DNA of 64,000 nt from Planctomycetota bacterium (lineage in GTDB: Bacteria > Planctomycetota > J058 > JAJDCP01). The notes beneath the pieces were generated by a model, which was not told the origin of the DNA, did no database searches, and saw only the letters and a list, made by a program, of their open reading frames with translations. Below are positions 43,341 to 51,952 of this stretch, one piece after another. The position numbers and the translations under genes are program-made. The stretch covers positions 1 to 64,000 of the forward strand of contig JAJDCP010000095.1 of NCBI GenBank assembly GCA_029260765.1. The letters are read 5' to 3'. Positions within the stretch are counted from its first letter, which is position 1. Each line of letters starts with the position of its first letter.

Positions 43341-43860
43341 TCCTCAAGAAAAACACAACGCTACACCTCCGGCGGCTCGGAGCGTGGCGAGCAGGCCCTC
43401 TTGCGCTATTTTTGGGCGGAGGAGGAGAGCCGCGCGGCCTTCGCTGGCAGGGCGTTGTTCCGGCTCGTGGTCGACACCTGGCGCCCCGTGCGCCATCGCT
43501 TCGGGCTGGACAGCCGCTACGCAGAGCAGATACGGCGCGATCCGCATCTGGCGGGGCCGCAGCGCCGGCTGGCAGACGAGACGGCGGAGGCGTACGCAAG
43601 TCGTGCTCTCTTGCTCCACCAAGGCTAGCAGCGGGGCGCCATCGAAGACCTCGACCGCGCTCTGACACGGACTCTCGGCGCAGGGAATCGGCCGGTTGGG
43701 GAGCGGAGATCTGGCCGCGGCCCTCGCCGACTTCGACCTCGCCCTGGCCATCGATCCCGGCTGGATGCAGGCCTTCCGCCGGCGCCCGCTGACGCACAGG
43801 GCCCTGGGGGACCTCGAGAGCGCGGATTCGGACCTTACTCGGGTTCCTCCGCACGGACGA
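43341..43860 (+). pseudogene. TPR-protein remnant
   Basis: An open frame from near 43341 encodes QALLRYFWAEEESRAAFAGR, RHRFGLDSRYAEQIRRDP and ALLLHQG, then hits TAG (43626-43628), directly before the TPR-like RGAIEDLDRAL. A TPR segment resumes in another frame at about 43700-43850 (DLAAALADFDLALAIDPGW, then ALGDLESADSDLTRV). One stop and at least one frameshift separate the parts. It is read as a decayed TPR protein that no longer makes a full-length product; a sequencing error is possible. Confidence 0.5.
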
Positions 43861-44175
43861 GGGCTTCGGAGCGGGCGACACTGCGCCCGGACCCGACGCG
43901 CGCCTGGACCACCCCGAAGTAGTGCGCCACGTAGCCGACCGACACGACCTCGCGGTCGGCGGGTGTGCCCGTCAGGCACGCGAAGGCCTAGGCATACAGG
44001 TTCTTCAGCTCGCCGTCGTTCTGGTTCCGTCCGCCCCGCTCTTGGGCGTAGACCGTCCGTGCCGCCGTTAGTTGGAACAGGAGGGTCACGGGTTGCGGTC
44101 TCAACAGCCGTTGCATCTCCTCTGCACAGAGTGTGTCATGCCTCGTCAGGGAGTGATCGAAACAGCGGTATTGCG
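43835..44175 (-). pseudogene. Unknown protein remnant, interrupted by amber stop
   Basis: Minus-strand frame with protein-like composition: LCAEEMQRLLRPQPVTLLFQ, TVYAQERGGRNQNDGELKNL, then TAG (43990-43988), followed by AFACLTGTPADREVVSVGYV and AHYFGVVQARVGSGRSVARS before a TAA at 43837-43835. The family was not recognised. Overlap with the TPR remnant on the plus strand is limited to its tail. Low certainty about extent. Confidence 0.35.
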
Positions 44176-44436
44176 ACGGGAAAAATGTCGGCCCGCTTCG
44201 TGATCCGGGTCGACCATCCCGATCGGCCATCGGCCTCGCGATCGGCCCGTCGTCCTGTGCTGCGACCAGACCTTCGGCACTTGGACATCGAGGACATCCT
44301 GGTCGAGATCGCGAATTTCTAGTTGCTCGTTGTGGGTTGAGCGGTCTGCCTCCGCGACGATGTGGCGGATTTTTCCAAGACACCGGGCGCTGCCTCAGTC
44401 ACCATCCCTCGCGGCACAACACAAGGAGGTCCCGCC

Positions 44437-44919
44437 ATGCGTCCACTCGCCCTGCTCGTTCTCATCGCTACCCTCGCTCCGGCCCAAGAGGCCACCGAAC
44501 AGATCCAGGGGCTCGACTTCCTCGCGGGAAGCTGGGCCGGTCCGATGTGGGGTGGGGTGTTCGAGACCTGGTACAGCACCCCCGAGGGAGGCAAGGTGCT
44601 CAGCAGCAGCCTGCTGATATCCGAGGGCAACATCCGGTTCTGGGAGTTCGAGAAGTTCGAGGTCCGGGGAGAGCACGTCTGGGTGCAACCCTTCCCGAAC
44701 GGGAAGCCCGCGGCGAGTTTTCGGCTGGTCGAGCTCGACGTCGAGGCAAAGAAGGCGACCTTCGACTGCACGACAAACGACTTCCCAACCCGCATCGTGT
44801 ACGAGAAGAACGAAGAGGGCCACCTGGTGATCACCCTGAGCGACCCGCACAGCGGCTCCCCGAAGGTTGAGGTCTTCGACCTCGCCCCCCAGGAAGATGC
44901 GGTGGAAGAGGTCGACTGA
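44437..44919 (+). CDS. Exported DUF6265-like protein
   Basis: A 160-aa protein. ATG 44437 follows AGGAGGT by six bases and gives a signal peptide (RPLALLVLIATLAPAQ). The mature part has LDFLAGSWAGPMWGGVFETW, LISEGNIRFWEFEKFEV and FDCTTNDFPTRIVYEK, resembling the DUF6265 family of small beta-rich proteins. The function is unknown; members are often secreted. The open frame upstream to 44362 is not used. It is the only intact gene in this decayed accessory stretch. Confidence 0.8.
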   Translation: MRPLALLVLIATLAPAQEATEQIQGLDFLAGSWAGPMWGGVFETWYSTPEGGKVLSSSLLISEGNIRFWEFEKFEVRGEHVWVQPFPNGKPAASFRLVELDVEAKKATFDCTTNDFPTRIVYEKNEEGHLVITLSDPHSGSPKVEVFDLAPQEDAVEEVD

Positions 44920-46142
44920 CCTCCGGCCTGCGGGGGGGATCGCCAGCCGCTCCGGGCCGGCCGGCAGGCCCCGGCAGGCAAAATCGCTCAGGGCGGCAAA
45001 GCGGCTTCCCAAAGCAGCTCGCCGAGCCTCTCGGCCGGAGGTTGCCCGGGGGGCTGTTGCCAGGGGGGGGTGTCGCCCAGTGGGGAGGGGACGGGTCGTT
45101 GACGACAAGCTGGGGGGCATTCAGAGATTGCGGGCTTGAGTCGGCGGCTGAAGAAAGTCGTAGGTTGCCAGGGACCTCGACGGGGGTGTGCGGGCGTCGG
45201 GTTGTCGTGGTTGAACGCGGCAGCGAAGACGGAGTCGAGCCCGATCCCGGATCCGAGCCCGGATCCGTTTCCGTGGCCGTGGCCGGCTCCGGTTGCGGTT
45301 CCGGTCCCGATCACCGGATCTCCGAACTCCGTGTGCAGAGATCCGTGCGGACCGAAGACTGTGAAGACCGAGCCCGAGGTTGGCTGACGATCGCGGTGCG
45401 TGGTGAATCTCGGTGGTTGCCTCAGGTCGCTGCCGGGTTGGGCTTTTCTGGCGCTTTCCCGGGCGGAGCAGGCCGGGTTGGGTCTGAGTCGGGTCTCTCA
45501 GCGAATGCTACTTGGAGGTCATGTTCGCTTCCCTCTTCCGGTCGGCAGTCGAGGTCTTCGAGGTGGTGAACCTGTCGCCTTGCCTGGGAAAGCGCTGACC
45601 GACTCGGTCCACGGTCCTCTCCGTCCACGGTCCTCTCCGTCCGCTCGGTCCCGGTCCCCTCGGTGCGGTCGGTCCTCGAAGTCGGCAACCGGGCCTCGGT
45701 CGTCGGTCCTCTGTTTTCGTAGTCCGGTCCACGCGGTCGGCTGGCGGCCATCGCGCGCCGGGGTCGCGGTCGCGGTCGGATCCGGCCACCCGACCGGATC
45801 CGGCCACGCACCCTTGGCAACCGCAACGACAGCGACAACCATGACGAGCCGGCCTTCGGCCGACTCTCGCCCAGCTTGCGGCGTCGAAGACCCTTGCAAT
45901 CGGCTCCGCAATATCGACTTGCCGCTCGCCGCTTCGCTGCGCGGCGACGGCAAGACAAAGCCATTGCGCGACACCTCCGGCGGCTCGGGTTCCCAAGCTG
46001 AAGTATGTTTGTTTCCGTCTGATGGTTCTCACGCCGTTTCCCGGACAGCTCGCGTGGCCATGCGTCCGAATGATTCGAGAGCTCTCTCGCACTAGCAATC
46101 CACGGCAAATTCGTCGAGCGGCGCCACCCCCGCTTGCCTGGT
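44920..46142. other. Low-complexity accessory region without intact gene
   Basis: About 1.2 kb with no coding frame that looks like a protein. It contains runs such as CCGGATCC variants, alternating CGGTCC/TCGGTCC blocks at 45600-45720 and the hairpin described separately. Minus-strand open frames here are Arg-rich and repetitive. It may be decayed sequence or an intergenic repeat cluster. A small non-coding RNA cannot be excluded. Confidence 0.4.
45918..45954. repeat. Long GC-rich hairpin
   Basis: CTTGCCG (45918-45924) and CGCCGC (45927-45932) pair with GCGGCG (45941-45946) and CGGCAAG (45948-45954), a 13-bp stem with a small internal bulge and an 8-base loop, REP-like. It lies in the gene-free accessory stretch. 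Confidence 0.6.
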
Positions 46143-49100
46143 TCACTCCTCCTGAGGGTTGGCCTGATGGATCACCCTTTGGGGGAACGGGATCTCGATT
46201 CCATCCTCGGCGAACACCTCAAAGATCTTCTTGCGGGCATACCGCGCGATCGAGATCTGCGTCCCCGGACGCACCTTGATCGCCACCCGGATGTTGACCG
46301 AAGAATCCGCGAACTCGTCGATGCCGAGCACTGTGTACTCGAGGATGTTCCGGGCCACCACGCGCTCGGCCTTCAAGACATCCCCGACCCGTTTCAGACT
46401 GCTGATCGCATCCTCGGGGCGGGTGTTGTAGGAGACGCCGACCACCAGATTGGCCTGGCTGTATTCCTTGGTCAGGTTGCTCACCATGTCGACGTGGCCG
46501 TTCGGGATGAAGTGGAGCACCCCCAGGGGGTCACGGATGATTGTCAGACGCAGGGTGATCCGGTCGACCACCCCGGTCTGGCCGGCGAGCGTGATCATGT
46601 CACCGAGCTTGTACTGGTTTTCGAGCAAGATGAAGAAACCGGCGAACCAATCCCGCATCAGAGGTTGCATGCCGAAGGCTACGGCAAGGCCCAAGATCCC
46701 GGCCGAGGCGACAATAGGGGTCACGTCGATGCGCACGGCCTTCAGGAAGTAGATTCCCGAGAGCAACACCACCAGGATGGTCCAGGCGGCGCGAAACACG
46801 TTGACCAGCGTGCGGGCACGGTCTTCGCGTTCCTTGCGCGCCATCGCCGCCGCGTAGTCGTCTTCGGGCGTCGGACCACGCTGGATACGGGCGACGAAGT
46901 TCCGCCCCAGCACTCCGGCCAGCCGGATCAAGACAAAGGCCACCAGCGGCAGAAGGAAGATCCAGATGGACGTCTTCTGGGCTTCCCAGGTCAACTCTTC
47001 CAGGCGGCGGCTGCGCGTCCAGCCAATGTTTCCCAGCCTTCGGCGTTCGAGCTCATCGGCGGACAGGGCCGCACCCGCGGGCGCAGGCCCGGGCTCTCCG
47101 CGCAACCCGGCCAGAACCTGTAGCTGCTCGCTGTCCTGCGCTTCGAGCCGGGCCTGCAGCTCGTCCAGCTCGGCCACTGCCTCGTCCAGTCGCCCCAGCC
47201 TGCCCTCACGGCCGGCGCTGGCCTGGACCTCTTCAAGCCAGGCCCGGTTGGCCTGGACCGCGCAACGCACCTCGAAGATGCGTGAGGTCCACTTCTCGAT
47301 CCCGGCCCCGCGCGCGTTGTCCGCCACCGGATCGGGCACCCGAGTGCCGCCGAGGACGCGGCGTGCCAGCTCGTCGGGCGCTGCTTCGAGTTGTTTGCGC
47401 AGACTCTCGATGATGCGCTCACGCTCCGTCGGGTTGCTCAGGGCCGCGGCGGCATGCTGGCTCACGACCTGATCGAGCAGCTCGAGCCGGCCCTGCTCGG
47501 ACTGTAGCTGGGGCTGCAGCGAAGTCAGAAGCCGCTGTTCGTCACGCAACAGCTGCACCAGGGTGCTGACGAGCAGCTGACGTTCGGACAGGTTCTGCCG
47601 CTTGCGCTTGACCTCGACCACCGCCTCGTAGTATCCGCGCAGGATCTCGCTCAAGTCGCTGGCGCGCTCAGAGGCGAACAGCAGCAGGAAGGACTCGGTC
47701 CAGGTATTGTCGCGCATGATGTCCGCCAGGATCTTCTCGTCGCGCTGCTTGAGCGCAAGCTCGCTCAGCGATGCCTCGGCGGCCCCCGCAAAGGCATCGT
47801 CCAACGCCTTCAAGGCGCGCAGGTTCACCAGCTTGCGGGTCAACAGCTCGAGTCGCTGAATCAGGCTCCTCTCGAGGTTGGCATCGGCAGTCTTTTGTGT
47901 CTGCACCTGGAACAGACGGCCATCCAGAAGAGAGCGCCGAGCAGCCAGCTGCTCGAGGGATTGCGAGAGCGCGATCGCCTCGTCGCCGCGTTGGGCGGCG
48001 ACGAGCTGAGCAGGCAGGCTGGAAGCCGGGAGACGGCCTTCGTCGTAGCGGCTCTGGATCACGATGCCCGCGCCCTGGTAACGCTGGGACGATTCGAGGG
48101 CAGCCATCCGGGCTTGTTCGAGCTCTCTGACCGCGCTGAGCTCCTCCGACAGGGCGACGGACAGAGCGCCCTCGAGCTCAACGCGTTCCTGGAAGGCGCC
48201 GCGGCGGGCCAGAAGAGCACTGCGCGCGGTCTCCAACGACGCGATCCAGGCTTCGAGCTCAAACGAGTTGCCTTCCGGATTCGCCGCACGCACCGCCGTG
48301 CTCTGCAGCACGGGCAGACTCTTGCCAGCTTCGAGGGCTGCGAGGATCGCGCCGCGTTGATCCTGCTCACGCAGCTGGACCTGCCGCAACAGAGGATCGA
48401 CCGCGCGTTCCAGCCGTCTCTCGATGCTGCTGACCTGCTGGGCGGCCGCTTCGAGGCTGCGCTTCACCTCCGCTACGCGGCCAAGCCCCAGGCCGAGACT
48501 GTCTTCGGCTGCTGCGAAAGTGGCCAGCAAAGCCTCGTCACTCATGTTGGGCAGCTCGCCCGTCCACCGGGCCTTCGCCTCGGCCCGCTCGACCGCCTGC
48601 ACCAGGCGTGGCAGGTCGCTGTCGACGCCAGCGATCTCCGCCTGGTTCCGGGTGCGGCGTTCCTTCACTGCGATGGCTTGCGCCTGACGCGTGTCCAGGC
48701 GCTGCTGCGTGCTCTGGCGCAGGGCCTGCAGGCGCTCGAGCTCTGCCTGCAGAGCGTCGGCCGAGGGCGCGTTGGCTGCAGCGCTGTCGGCTTGCAGGCC
48801 CGCCTTCAGCAACGCCTCGCGCGTGACATCCAGGTGCAGGGTGTCGACCCAGAAGCTCTCGAGCGCAGGCTTGAGACCCTGCAGGAAGAGGATGTTGGCC
48901 TCGACTTCATCCTCGCGGGCCATGAGCAGGACGCCCAGAGATTCCAGGTAGATCCGTTCCTGCCGAGCCAGGGCCAGGTCCAGCCGGGCGTTGCGGACTG
49001 TCAGCAACTCGTGCTCGACCACGATGTCCTCGCGCCTGGGCGGATGGAGGCTCGCAACCCTGGCGTCCAGCTCCACGAGGCGGGAATCGATCTTGCTGAA

Positions 49101-49904
49101 GGGCTGGACGCGGCGCTCCAGGGCGACACCCCGTTCACGCCATTGCTCCAGATCCTTGGCGAAGCCCGACGCCAACTTGCTCCGGCCCTGGCTGGTCAAC
49201 GTCTCGTAGAAGTCTCGCCGCTGGCGGGCATCCTGGTCGCGGGCCTCCGCCTCGCGCAGCTCCTGCTGCTGGGTCTCCCGGTCGGACCTTGCCTGCCCCA
49301 GGTCTCGGCGCAAGCTCTCGAGGCGCCCCGGCATGCCCTCCAGGGTCTCCTGCCAGGCAGAGACCAGCGCCGTCGCGCCTTTGCGCAGGGCCCCCAGGGC
49401 TGCCAGCGTGGTGTATTGCAGCTGGGCCGGCACCCCGGCGCCGTTGGGGAAACGCGCCTGCAGCGCGCTGACGTAGGGGGTCAGCTCTTCGATGGACAGA
49501 TCCAAGAGGCGGCCCTCGCTGACCTGACGCACCAGCAACGAGTCGTTCGCCGCGGTCAGCCGGGCGAGGTCTTCGAGCACCGTGATCCTCTGCGCTGTCA
49601 GCGCCAGACGTTGCCGCTGCCACGCCAGCTCACGGGCAGTGCGCTCCCAGACAAAGGCGCTGTCGGCAACGACGCCCTGCGCAGGCGCCGACAGCGCCCG
49701 CAGCCGTAGACGCAGCTCGCCGATCTCGACGCGCACGGCCAGGCTCTGCTGCCGCAGGTTTTCGACCTTCCGGTGCATAGTCTCGACGGCCAGCTCCCAG
49801 ACTTCGGTCTGGTCGAACAATGCCTCGTCCGCCAGTTCAGCGATGCCATTCTGGGCTGACAGGCATCCAGCCAGGAAGGTGAAGGCGAGCAGGGTACGAA
49901 GCAT
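46143..49904 (-). CDS. MscS-family mechanosensitive channel with large periplasmic region
   Basis: A 1253-aa MscK/MscM-like channel. The signal sequence (LLAFTFLAGCLSAQ) ends in LAGC, a possible lipobox. Residues about 20-890 are a long alpha-helical coiled-coil domain rich in Leu, Gln, Arg and Glu. The C-terminal third holds several hydrophobic segments: a PLVAFVLIRLAGVLGRNFV helix, an AAWTILVVLLSGIYFLKAV helix and the pore helix VASAGILGLAVAFGMQPLMR, followed by the MscS beta domain (DMITLAGQTGVVDRITLRLT) and a TPR-free C-terminus. It releases solutes on hypo-osmotic shock. ATG 49904 has AGGAGA nine bases upstream. Long plus-strand frames inside it are shadows. Confidence 0.92.
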   Translation of the reverse strand: MLRTLLAFTFLAGCLSAQNGIAELADEALFDQTEVWELAVETMHRKVENLRQQSLAVRVEIGELRLRLRALSAPAQGVVADSAFVWERTARELAWQRQRLALTAQRITVLEDLARLTAANDSLLVRQVSEGRLLDLSIEELTPYVSALQARFPNGAGVPAQLQYTTLAALGALRKGATALVSAWQETLEGMPGRLESLRRDLGQARSDRETQQQELREAEARDQDARQRRDFYETLTSQGRSKLASGFAKDLEQWRERGVALERRVQPFSKIDSRLVELDARVASLHPPRREDIVVEHELLTVRNARLDLALARQERIYLESLGVLLMAREDEVEANILFLQGLKPALESFWVDTLHLDVTREALLKAGLQADSAAANAPSADALQAELERLQALRQSTQQRLDTRQAQAIAVKERRTRNQAEIAGVDSDLPRLVQAVERAEAKARWTGELPNMSDEALLATFAAAEDSLGLGLGRVAEVKRSLEAAAQQVSSIERRLERAVDPLLRQVQLREQDQRGAILAALEAGKSLPVLQSTAVRAANPEGNSFELEAWIASLETARSALLARRGAFQERVELEGALSVALSEELSAVRELEQARMAALESSQRYQGAGIVIQSRYDEGRLPASSLPAQLVAAQRGDEAIALSQSLEQLAARRSLLDGRLFQVQTQKTADANLERSLIQRLELLTRKLVNLRALKALDDAFAGAAEASLSELALKQRDEKILADIMRDNTWTESFLLLFASERASDLSEILRGYYEAVVEVKRKRQNLSERQLLVSTLVQLLRDEQRLLTSLQPQLQSEQGRLELLDQVVSQHAAAALSNPTERERIIESLRKQLEAAPDELARRVLGGTRVPDPVADNARGAGIEKWTSRIFEVRCAVQANRAWLEEVQASAGREGRLGRLDEAVAELDELQARLEAQDSEQLQVLAGLRGEPGPAPAGAALSADELERRRLGNIGWTRSRRLEELTWEAQKTSIWIFLLPLVAFVLIRLAGVLGRNFVARIQRGPTPEDDYAAAMARKEREDRARTLVNVFRAAWTILVVLLSGIYFLKAVRIDVTPIVASAGILGLAVAFGMQPLMRDWFAGFFILLENQYKLGDMITLAGQTGVVDRITLRLTIIRDPLGVLHFIPNGHVDMVSNLTKEYSQANLVVGVSYNTRPEDAISSLKRVGDVLKAERVVARNILEYTVLGIDEFADSSVNIRVAIKVRPGTQISIARYARKKIFEVFAEDGIEIPFPQRVIHQANPQEE

Positions 49905-50328
49905 GGCGGGTCTCCTGTTCTCTTCGTGCCGCGCCGACGCGTCGAAGGGATCCGGGCGGTAGGGCTATCCTGGCCTACCGGGGTCTGCTTCACAAGCCCT
50001 GAGGGTGCGTACTGCCAGCGTGTATGGCTCGTTGGGTCGAGCCTTTTCCTTGAGGGGTGGTGAGATCCCGCCTTGGCGGACGCTCTGGCACGCTCTGGCG
50101 CAACGCGCGATGTCGGAGCCCGGGGCCCTGCCACGCAGGCCCAGCCCGTCCCCCGAAAATCCGGAAACGGCCGCCTCAGGGCTGGGTGCGGACCCGCTGA
50201 CCGCAAAGGGAGGTTTGGGGAGCTAGACAGTGAAGTCGACGCCCATCGGGAACTCCAAATCCGAGGGGCAGCGTAGTTTTTTGCTGGAAGGGCGTGCCTG
50301 TCACCCGTCAAAAACACCGAACCGCTGC
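49905..50328. other. Intergenic region without gene
   Basis: About 420 bases between the MscS gene and the coupled three-gene cassette. No plausible coding frame, promoter or repeat was identified. A weak TGGCAC-like element at 50093 does not fit a sigma-54 promoter. Confidence 0.3.
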
Positions 50329-50760
50329 CTACGCTTCGGGCGCGGCTCCGGGAGCGTACTCCCAACCCGGAGGCGGACTCCCGCCGCTACCGACCTTAAT
50401 GATCGCGTCGTTGACAAATGATGTCATCTGCGAGGCGCCCGAGCTGTCGACGAGCCTGAACTTGAACTTGAAGGTCTGCGCGTTGCCGGGGCCCGCACGC
50501 ACGGCCCGCCACAGGAATTCACAGGTCTGCGTGGGCGAGCTGACGGCGACCGCCTGGGGACTCTGAGGAAGGGTCGGCTGGTTCGGAGCGGGAACGCATG
50601 CATGCGCCTCGCTCTCGTCGACGTTGTAGGCTTCGCATTTCAGCCCTGCGTAACCGAGGTCGAGAGCGGACAGGATATCTGTATGCCAGTCCTGTACGGC
50701 GATCGAGATGCGCGCGATGGTAAAGTTCGGGAAGTAGCCGAGTTGCGTCGGTTCTGTCAT
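50329..50760 (-). CDS. Conserved-looking small protein of unknown function (cassette gene 3)
   Basis: A 143-aa protein with no recognised family. It opens LGYFPNFTIARISIAVQDW and ends with a Gly/Pro-rich tail. A central stretch (PTQTCEFLWRAVRAG and TFKFKFRLVDSSGASQMTSF) looks like a beta-rich fold. No signal peptide or membrane segment. ATG 50760 overlaps the stop of the upstream gene as ATGA and has AGGAGAAA before it. It is the last gene of a three-gene coupled unit, so it is likely produced in step with its partners. Confidence 0.65.
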   Translation of the reverse strand: MTEPTQLGYFPNFTIARISIAVQDWHTDILSALDLGYAGLKCEAYNVDESEAHACVPAPNQPTLPQSPQAVAVSSPTQTCEFLWRAVRAGPGNAQTFKFKFRLVDSSGASQMTSFVNDAIIKVGSGGSPPPGWEYAPGAAPEA

Positions 50761-51089
50761 GGCTTTCTCCTGGTGGAAGGTTGAAAGTGGGGGGCGGTGT
50801 TCGACGGTGCTATGAAAAAGCGGACGCTGGCGGCTCCGATCGGAACGCCGGGGGCCCGCGCCCGGCCATGCCTGTCGAGCACACCGGAGCGTGTCGAGCC
50901 GTCGGGCAGGGTCATCAGGTAGGCCAGTCCTGGCAAGGGCGTCCCGGTCTCCGCATCGCGGACCTCAAGCTCGGCCACGCCGTCTTCGGTGATCACGATC
51001 TTGTTGCGTCCGCCGGTCTGAAGCCGCAGACCGCCCGCGAGCGCGGAGCCTGCGAAGCGGCGCGTGGGAAACAGCTTGCCTGCCATCAT
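50757..51089 (-). CDS. Small protein with tip/prealbumin-like domain (cassette gene 2)
   Basis: A 110-aa protein. The core reads VAELEVRDAETGTPLPGLAY, MTLPDGSTRSGVLDRHGRAR and APGVPIGAASVRFFI. This Gly/Pro-spaced pattern (GxPLPGxxYxLxLPDG, then GxLDxxGxARxxGVPxG) resembles transthyretin-like modules attached to VgrG/spike or other tip proteins of contractile injection systems. No signal peptide is seen. It starts at ATG 51089, overlapping the stop of cassette gene 1 (ATGA); the next ATG, three bases downstream, may be used instead. The similarity is from pattern only, without a search. Confidence 0.6.
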   Translation of the reverse strand: MMAGKLFPTRRFAGSALAGGLRLQTGGRNKIVITEDGVAELEVRDAETGTPLPGLAYLMTLPDGSTRSGVLDRHGRARAPGVPIGAASVRFFIAPSNTAPHFQPSTRRKP

Positions 51090-51376
51090 CGGCTCCTGTC
51101 GGCGCGGACGGCCAGTGTGGTGCGGTTGATCCCCGGCCGCAGCCCGCTCACGGTGAGGGTGGTGCGGTTGATCCCCGGCCGCAGCCCGCTCACGGCGAGG
51201 GTGGTGCGGTTGATCCCCGGCCGCAGCCCGCTCACGGCCACAGAGCTACGGTCGATCCCGGGCCGCATTCCGGACACGGCCAGAGTCGACTCGTCGATGC
51301 CAGGGCGGCCGATGTCGGTCGTCTTCACCTTGAGTAGGGCGGGCTTGTCCGTAGAGAACTTGAACGTGCGTACCAT
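51086..51376 (-). CDS. Small protein of 14-residue tandem repeats (cassette gene 1)
   Basis: A 96-aa protein. GGAGG and five bases precede ATG 51376, the best ribosome site of the unit. The opening VRTFKFSTDKPALLKVKTTD is followed by five repeats of about 14 residues ending in SGLRPGINRTTLAV-like units (also PGIDRSSVAVSGL and PGIDESTLAVSGM). The Gly/Pro turn and alternating hydrophobic positions suggest a beta-solenoid or hairpin stack. Family unknown. It is the first gene of the coupled unit; the larger open frame upstream (to 51727) is discussed under the next gap. Confidence 0.65.
   Translation of the reverse strand: MVRTFKFSTDKPALLKVKTTDIGRPGIDESTLAVSGMRPGIDRSSVAVSGLRPGINRTTLAVSGLRPGINRTTLTVSGLRPGINRTTLAVRADRSR
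51117..51315 (-). repeat. Five 42-bp coding tandem repeats
   Basis: Units begin near 51117, 51159, 51201, 51243 and 51285. The first three are nearly identical (GTGGTGCGGTTGATCCCCGG core); the last two are diverged. They are in frame, and encode the 14-residue repeat of cassette gene 1. Confidence 0.9.
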
Positions 51377-51952
51377 GTTTTCCTCCACCCCAGCCTCTGA
51401 GCAAGTGCCGTACCAAATCCTGGGGGTAGCCCCGCAGCCTGGCTCAGAGTGGCTGCTGGGGTCGGATCCACTGCACAGGCGGGCATCCGGCTCCCGCGAC
51501 TCTCTCGGGTAGGGGAGGCGTGTGCCCGCGGACTTTGCACAACTTGCACACGATCCGTCGGGAAGTTCTGGCTGCAGGCGCAGCGATCTGCACACGCTGC
51601 ACAGCCAGCGCGACCGAGCAGGACTTGGGCCCTGCGGGGACTGCCAGCTGGCGGTGATGCGGCCGCCAGGCTGAGTCTGGCCTGGCGTGAGGCGCACATG
51701 GCCGACCGCGCAACGCTCCAAGGGCACGAACGCGTCCGGCTCCAGGGTCTAACCCACAGGGGCGTGGGTCCCGATCCTGTGCTTGGAGTAGCGGATGCCG
51801 CGGGCGCACGTCAACACGATCACGGCCCGCTCCGACGGCCAGGCTGGGCAGCTTCTCCTCAATCCTCGATGGCAGCGCCTCAGTCCCGCCAGCGCCGGAC
51901 GCACGCAGCTGCGGTTCAGCTCTCGGCGATGCGGCGCAGGTCTCCGGGGCGC
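51377..51952. other. Gap with uncertain minus-strand frame
   Basis: 576 bases between the permease and the cassette. A minus-strand frame ending in cassette gene 1 is open back to 51727 and contains two CxxC pairs (CSVC, CASC) and a RCAVGHVRLTPGQTQPGGR stretch. This may be a decayed zinc-ribbon protein or an N-terminal extension, but there is no good ribosome site and composition is Arg/Ser-rich. Nothing else was identified. Confidence 0.3.

Noticed and set aside
43626..43628. TAG as pyrrolysine in the TPR remnant
   Set aside because: There is also a frameshift downstream and no pyrrolysine machinery in the window; decay is simpler.
47895..49709. Plus-strand frame of 604 codons inside the MscS gene
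   Set aside because: It is the antisense shadow of the coiled-coil part of the channel.
50093..50109. Possible sigma-54 promoter (TGGCACG...)
   Set aside because: The -12 element does not match TTGC at the required spacing.
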